From: Bacillota bacterium
Lineage (GTDB): Bacteria > Bacillota > Clostridia > Christensenellales > Aristaeellaceae
Length of the DNA stretch: 18,592 nucleotides
Direction: 5' to 3'
Assembly (NCBI GenBank): GCA_023411175.1
Contig: JAEYPB010000057.1
Span: 1-18,592 of the forward strand
In this document: piece after piece, positions 14,562-18,592 of the stretch
How positions within the stretch are numbered: position 1 is the first letter of the stretch
Layout of the letters: each line of letters opens with the position of its first letter
Program-made: the position numbers and the translations under genes
The notes under the pieces: model-generated
The model's database searches: none
What the model was told of the DNA's origin: nothing
What the model saw: the letters and a program-made list of their open reading frames with translations, nothing else

Positions 14562-15770
14562 ATGCATATTACAAGGGAGATCGCATCGAATATCCATTGG
14601 GTGGGCGGCAATGACCGCCGGTTGGCGCTGTTTGAGAACATGTTTCCGCTGCCCAACGGCGTCGCCTACAACGCATACCTGATTCTGGACGAAAAAGTGG
14701 CGCTGGTGGATACGGTGGATTCCTCCATCACTCGCCAGTTTTTTGAAAATCTCGACCACGCGCTGGGCGGCAGGGCCATCGATTACCTGGTGGTCAACCA
14801 CATGGAGCCCGACCACTGCGCCAACATCGAAGAGCTTTGCAGAAGGTTCCCGGCTCTCAAAATCGTCGGGAACGCCAAGACGTTCCAGATGATCCGCCAG
14901 TTCTACGATTTCGACATCGAAAACCGCACGCTGGAGGTCCGGGAGGGCGACGTTCTGGAGCTCGGCGCGCATCGGCTCCGCTTTTTCTGCGCCCCAATGG
15001 TGCACTGGCCGGAGGTCATGTTCACCTATGAGGAGGCGGAAAAAATCCTCTTTACGGCGGACGCGTTCGGCACCTTCGGTGCGCTTCCGGGCAACGTCTT
15101 CAGCGACGAAGTGGACTTTGACAACCTGTACATGGACGAAGCGCGGCGCTACTACGCAAACATCGTCGGAAAGTACGGCCCGCAGGTGCAGTCGGCGCTT
15201 AAAAAGGTGTCGTGCCTGGATGTCCGGATGCTATGCCCGCTGCATGGGCCGATCTGGCGGGAAAGCATCCATACCATCTGCGAAAAATACGACCTGTGGA
15301 GCCGCTACGAGCCGGAGAAGAAGGGCGTCGTGCTGGCCTACGCGTCGATGTACGGCAACACTGAAAACGCGGTGGGCGTTGTGGCGAACCGCCTCGCCGA
15401 GATGGGCGTAACCGACATGCGCGTCTACGATGTGTCGAAGACCCACGCCTCATTCATCATCGCCGACGCCTTCAAGTACAGCCACCTGGTGCTGGCGTCG
15501 CCCACCTACAACATGGGCCTGTATCTCGGCATGGAGTCGCTGATTCGCGACATGGCTGCGCTGAACCTGAAAAACAGGAAGATTGCGCTGATCGCCAACG
15601 GCTCCTGGGCGCCGGCCGCCCACACCGTCATGCAGAAGCTGACGTGTGAGATGAAGGACATGGAGCTCGTCGCGCCGCCCTTCCTCGTGCGCTCATCGCT
15701 CAAAGAGAGCCAGATGGAAGAGCTGAACGCGCTGGCGGAGGCGGTGGGACGTTCCGTACTGGGCGCATAG
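14562..15770 (+). CDS. Flavodiiron protein (A-type flavoprotein, O2/NO reductase)
   Basis: The protein has 402 residues, the length of class A enzymes. It has an N-terminal metallo-beta-lactamase-like diiron domain (about 1-250) and a C-terminal flavodoxin domain (about 255-402). All iron ligands are present: His80, Glu82, Asp84 and His85 (HMEPDH motif), His148, Asp167 and His228. The FMN phosphate loop ASMYGNTEN is at 261-269, and the SPTYNMGL loop follows. Such enzymes reduce O2 to water or NO to N2O in anaerobes, usually with electrons from rubredoxin. No rubredoxin gene is adjacent here. The preference between O2 and NO cannot be read. ATG 14562 has AAGGAAG (14548-14554) seven bases upstream. 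The gene has its own promoter and terminator. Confidence 0.96.
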   Translation: MHITREIASNIHWVGGNDRRLALFENMFPLPNGVAYNAYLILDEKVALVDTVDSSITRQFFENLDHALGGRAIDYLVVNHMEPDHCANIEELCRRFPALKIVGNAKTFQMIRQFYDFDIENRTLEVREGDVLELGAHRLRFFCAPMVHWPEVMFTYEEAEKILFTADAFGTFGALPGNVFSDEVDFDNLYMDEARRYYANIVGKYGPQVQSALKKVSCLDVRMLCPLHGPIWRESIHTICEKYDLWSRYEPEKKGVVLAYASMYGNTENAVGVVANRLAEMGVTDMRVYDVSKTHASFIIADAFKYSHLVLASPTYNMGLYLGMESLIRDMAALNLKNRKIALIANGSWAPAAHTVMQKLTCEMKDMELVAPPFLVRSSLKESQMEELNALAEAVGRSVLGA

Positions 15771-15796
15771 CATAAAAACTGGCAGAGCGGGGGATG

Positions 15797-15830
15797 AAGC
15801 GCGCAAGCGGTGATTTCCCCGCGCTTTTTT
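15797..15830 (+). terminator. Terminator of the flavodiiron gene
   Basis: AAGCGCG (15797-15803) pairs with CGCGCTT (15820-15826), followed by T to 15830. An alternative GCGGGG/CCCCGC pairing (15787-15792 with 15817-15822) is also possible. Confidence 0.8.
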
Positions 15831-15832
15831 CG

Positions 15833-15838
15833 TACAAT
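15833..15838 (+). promoter_or_regulatory. Possible -10 box of the GH35 gene
   Basis: TACAAT directly after the terminator is a good -10 and would give a short leader to the ATG at 15863. No acceptable -35 is visible, since that position lies inside the terminator hairpin. Confidence 0.3.
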
Positions 15839-15862
15839 CTTTCCGATATGGAGGAACGTGAA

Positions 15863-18154
15863 ATGACCTACTGGATGGACCTCTCCGCCGCCGCGCCCAA
15901 GCGTATCTACAGCCTGGAGCCGGAATTCTCCGGCGTCGGGCCGGGCGGCGAGAAGCTGTCGTTCACCAACTACTACATGGAAATGGACGGCGCGCCGTAT
16001 TTCGGCGTCAGCGGCGAGATCCATTTTTCCCGGCTCTGGGAAGGGCGGTGGGAAGACGCGCTCCTCAAGATGAAGGCGGGCGGCGTCAACATCGTTTCCA
16101 CCTACGTCTTCTGGATTCACCACGAGGAAACCGAGGGACGCTTTGATTTTGAGGGGCGCAGGAACCTGCGCCGGTTCGTGGAGTTGTGCGCGAAGTGCGG
16201 CCTCGAGGTGATCGCGCGCATCGGCCCCTTCTGCCACGGCGAGTCGCGAAACGGCGGCTTGCCCGACTGGCTGTACGGCAAGCCCTACGAGGTGCGCGGG
16301 CTGGACGAGGGCTTTTTGGAAGCGGTCCGGCGCTGGTACCGCGCGGTGGCTCGGGAGCTTCAAGGGCTATACTTCAAGGACGGCGGCCCGATTATCGCCG
16401 TGCAGCTGGACAACGAATACATGCACTCCGCCGCGCCCTGGGAGATGACCGCCGGCCTTTCGAACGAATGGCTGCCCGCCGGCGCGGACGGCGACCGCTA
16501 CCTGATGAAGCTCCACGAAATCGCGCTGGCGGAGGGGATCGACGCGCCCTTCTACACCGCCACCGGCTGGGGTGGCGCGGCGACGCCTGAAAAAATGATG
16601 CCCCTCTGGGGCGGTTACGCCTACCGGCCCTGGATCTTCTATTCCCACAAGGGCGAGCACCCCGCGACAGAGGAGTATATCTACCGGGACAACCACAACG
16701 ACGTAACGCCTGCCACCTACAACTTCGAGCCCCGCTACAGCCCGGAATCGCGGCCCTACCTCTGCTGCGAGATGGGCGGAGGTATGTTTTCCAGCTACAA
16801 CTACCGCTTCCGGCTGCCCTTTGAGAGCGTGGACGCGATGGCCAACATCAAGCTGGGCTCCGGCTGCAACATGCTGGGCTATTACATGTACCACGGCGGA
16901 ACCAATCCCACCGGTAGAGGCGGCGCCTTCCTGAACGAGGGGCAGGTGCCGCGGCTCAGCTATGATTTTCAGGCGGCGCTGGGCGAGTTCGGGCAGCCGC
17001 GCCCCTCCTACGGGCGGTTACGGGCGCTGCACCTTCTGACGAGGGCTTTCGAGGGACAGCTCTGCCGCATGAAGACCTTTCTGCCCGACGGATCGCAGCA
17101 AATCCCGCCGGAGGATGCCGCCACGCTGCGCTTCGCCGTGCGCATGTCGGCGGAGGGCGCGGGCTTTCTGTTCATCAACAACTTTCAGGACCACGCGGAG
17201 ATGGCCGAGAAGCGGGACGAAACGGTGACTCTGAACCTGCCCGGCGGCGAAGCGGCGTTTCGCGGTCTTTCGCTGTCGGCGGGGGAAAACTGCGTGCTGC
17301 CGTTCAACCTTTCCGTCGGCGGCGTCGCGCTGCGGTTGGCTCACGCCCAGCCCCTCCACCTGAACGAAGCAGGCGGCGTTTTGAACGCGTTCTTCTTTGC
17401 GCCGGAGGGGATGGCGCCGCGCTACGTTTTCCCGGCGGGCACCGAAATTGAAATCGAGACCGGAAGCGTCCAAACGGGCGAGAATGTGACGGTGGAAGGG
17501 GAGCTCCCGCGCTTTACCGCAACAGAGGGCGGTGCGCGCGTGCGCTTCATTACGCTCAGCAGGCAGGACAGCCTTCGGTTCTGCCCCGTCGAAGTCGATG
17601 GCCGCGCGATCGTCCTTCTGACGGACGGCGCGGTGCTGCCGGGTTCGGACGGGCTCAGGCTTCAGAGCGAGGAGAACAGCCTGCGCCTTGGCGTGTTCCC
17701 GGCAGGCGCCTTTGCGCCGGAAGGGGCCGCTTTGGAGGGTTCCGACGGGGTGTTTGAATCCTTCCGCCTTGAATGCGCGCCCCATGAGGTCAAGCCCAGG
17801 GTTCAAAAAGTCGGACCGACGCGCTATGCCGTCGAGATTCCCGAATGGGAAGCGCCGGGCGTGAAGGACGCGCTCATCAGGATTCGCTATCACGGGGACA
17901 TCGGGCAGGCCTTCATTGACGGAGAGATGGTCTCCGACAACTTTTCAAACGGTGCCGTTTGGGACATCGGCCTTTCGGAACTGCGGGAACGGTTGGGACG
18001 CAGTCGGCTGACGGTGCTCGTGACCCCCGTCCGGGCGGGCGTGGTGCAGGCGGAGACCACCATGGCGGGCAGGCGCGAGGAGCTGTGCCGCTCCGCGGGC
18101 GCGCTGGACGAAGCGACCGTCGTGCCCATCTATGAGTGGCGGCTGACGCGCTGA
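15863..18154 (+). CDS. GH35-like beta-galactosidase
   Basis: This 763-residue protein has a glycoside hydrolase family 35-type TIM barrel (about 40-400) and C-terminal beta domains, the last (about 680-763) resembling a galactose-binding jelly roll. Typical blocks are SGEIHFSRLWEGRWEDALL, KAGGVNIVSTYVFW, ARIGPF and GGPIIAVQLDNEY, with Glu185 as likely acid/base. In CCEMGGGMFSSY, Glu303 is the likely nucleophile. YYMYHGGTNP follows. Family enzymes remove terminal beta-galactose by a retaining mechanism. The exact linkage is unknown. No signal peptide is visible, so it acts inside the cell on imported sugars. I chose ATG 15863 because GGAGG (15850-15854) lies eight bases upstream. The longer frame from 15794 begins inside the preceding terminator. 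A LacI-type regulator follows. Confidence 0.88.
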   Translation: MTYWMDLSAAAPKRIYSLEPEFSGVGPGGEKLSFTNYYMEMDGAPYFGVSGEIHFSRLWEGRWEDALLKMKAGGVNIVSTYVFWIHHEETEGRFDFEGRRNLRRFVELCAKCGLEVIARIGPFCHGESRNGGLPDWLYGKPYEVRGLDEGFLEAVRRWYRAVARELQGLYFKDGGPIIAVQLDNEYMHSAAPWEMTAGLSNEWLPAGADGDRYLMKLHEIALAEGIDAPFYTATGWGGAATPEKMMPLWGGYAYRPWIFYSHKGEHPATEEYIYRDNHNDVTPATYNFEPRYSPESRPYLCCEMGGGMFSSYNYRFRLPFESVDAMANIKLGSGCNMLGYYMYHGGTNPTGRGGAFLNEGQVPRLSYDFQAALGEFGQPRPSYGRLRALHLLTRAFEGQLCRMKTFLPDGSQQIPPEDAATLRFAVRMSAEGAGFLFINNFQDHAEMAEKRDETVTLNLPGGEAAFRGLSLSAGENCVLPFNLSVGGVALRLAHAQPLHLNEAGGVLNAFFFAPEGMAPRYVFPAGTEIEIETGSVQTGENVTVEGELPRFTATEGGARVRFITLSRQDSLRFCPVEVDGRAIVLLTDGAVLPGSDGLRLQSEENSLRLGVFPAGAFAPEGAALEGSDGVFESFRLECAPHEVKPRVQKVGPTRYAVEIPEWEAPGVKDALIRIRYHGDIGQAFIDGEMVSDNFSNGAVWDIGLSELRERLGRSRLTVLVTPVRAGVVQAETTMAGRREELCRSAGALDEATVVPIYEWRLTR

Positions 18155-18240
18155 GTATCCTCACGCCCGGCCGCACGCGCCATATCGGCATAAATTATAC
18201 TTAACTTATTGATTTGAAAAATGCAGCACTGTGCACATCG

Positions 18241-18279
18241 AAGGGGCGGTCAGATCGTGTTTCTGCCCCTTTTGTTTTT
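18241..18279 (+). terminator. Terminator after the GH35 gene
   Basis: AAGGGGC (18241-18247) pairs with GCCCCTT (18265-18271), followed by a T-rich tract (18270-18279). It is about 85 bases after the GH35 stop. The sequence between is AT-rich with no gene seen. Confidence 0.8.
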
Positions 18280-18320
18280 GGTTGTAAGAAATTTCTTGCT
18301 GCAGTCTGCCGCGCGCCCCG

Positions 18321-18350
18321 TTGACAGCCGAAAGGCGGGTGTGTTATAGT
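18321..18350 (+). promoter_or_regulatory. Promoter of the LacI-family regulator gene
   Basis: A perfect -35 TTGACA (18321-18326) and TATAGT (18345-18350) are 18 bp apart, with TGT before the -10. The transcript start would be near 18357, giving a leader of about 75 bases. Confidence 0.85.
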
Positions 18351-18362
18351 GTCATCACCGTA

Positions 18363-18376
18363 GGGAATCGTTACCA
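18363..18376. promoter_or_regulatory. LacI/cre-like operator candidate
   Basis: GGGAATCGTTACCA is an imperfect palindrome centred on CG. It fits the cre pattern TGNNANCGNTNNCA at every defined position except the first. It lies just downstream of the predicted transcript start, where bound repressor would act as a roadblock. It could be for autoregulation by the regulator encoded next, or for CcpA. Confidence 0.5.
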
Positions 18377-18432
18377 CATGCTCCGGAGAGCGCCTTCGAC
18401 GCGAAAGACGGCGCATATGGGAGGATTTGTCC

Positions 18433-18592
18433 ATGAGCCATCGACCGACCATTCGCGATGTGGCCCGGGCGGCGGGCGTGTCAACGACGACCGTTTCCCG
18501 CTACCTGAACAAGGCCGGATACGTCGGCGCGGAGGCGCTTGCGCGCATTGAGGAAGCCATCCGCGAAACCGGCTACGCGCCGAGCATGATGG
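18433..18592 (+). CDS. LacI-family transcriptional regulator (5' part only)
   Basis: The first 53 codons are visible before the window ends. They encode the LacI-type DNA-binding domain. The helix-turn-helix occupies about residues 6-25 (TIRDVARAAGVSTTTVSRYL), and the hinge-side segment ending in GYAPS is where helix 4 would follow. The effector-binding part is missing, so the inducer is unknown. ATG 18433 has GGGAGG (18419-18424) eight bases upstream. Its position after a GH35 glycosidase suggests control of galactoside use, which is an inference from context. It has its own strong promoter and a candidate operator. Confidence 0.93.
   Translation, partial: MSHRPTIRDVARAAGVSTTTVSRYLNKAGYVGAEALARIEEAIRETGYAPSMM

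Noticed and set aside
15794..15862. N-terminal extension of the GH35 protein
   Set aside because: The extra 23 codons begin inside the preceding terminator hairpin, while ATG 15863 has a well-spaced GGAGG.

Overview
The window looks like chromosomal DNA of a GC-rich anaerobic firmicute, most likely a clostridial relative. This is inferred from four things: a V-type ATPase operon in the Enterococcus hirae ntp order, a two-domain flavodiiron protein, strong AGGAGG-type ribosome binding sites, and sigma-A-like promoters, several with an extended -10 TGn. No taxon can be fixed from the sequence alone.

Layout. (1) 16-155: tRNA-Asn with encoded CCA, followed by two tandem terminators. (2) 408-1355: a secreted protein of unknown function. 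It is followed by about 330 bp of hairpin-dense non-coding DNA with its own candidate promoter and a strong terminator, a candidate structured RNA. (3) 1876-2817: a tandem-GNAT acetyltransferase. (4) 3012-11665: a nine-gene V-ATPase operon in the order G(ntpF)-I-K-E-C-F(ntpG)-A-B-D, with one upstream promoter candidate and one terminator. The rotor subunit K carries the full set of residues that bind Na+ in E. hirae NtpK, so a sodium pump is the best prediction. (5) 11844-12314: a cupin gene. (6) 12358-12632: a non-coding element made of consecutive strong hairpins and bounded by about 35-bp inverted repeats. (7) 12687-14210, minus strand: a SulP anion transporter with a STAS domain. (8) 14562-15770: a flavodiiron oxygen/NO reductase, divergent from SulP, with an inverted repeat over its promoter. 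(9) 15863-18154: a large cytoplasmic GH35-like beta-galactosidase. (10) 18433-end: the first 53 codons of a LacI-family regulator, preceded by a consensus promoter and a cre/LacI-like palindrome.

Working together: the V-ATPase genes encode one membrane complex, with A3B3 catalytic head, D/F shaft, C coupling subunit, E/G stalks, I stator and K ring. The GH35 enzyme and the LacI regulator probably form a sugar-utilisation locus that continues beyond the window. The flavodiiron protein fits a strict or near-strict anaerobe. The remaining genes appear to be separate transcription units. The least explained parts are the two hairpin-rich non-coding regions (about 1357-1690 and 12358-12632).
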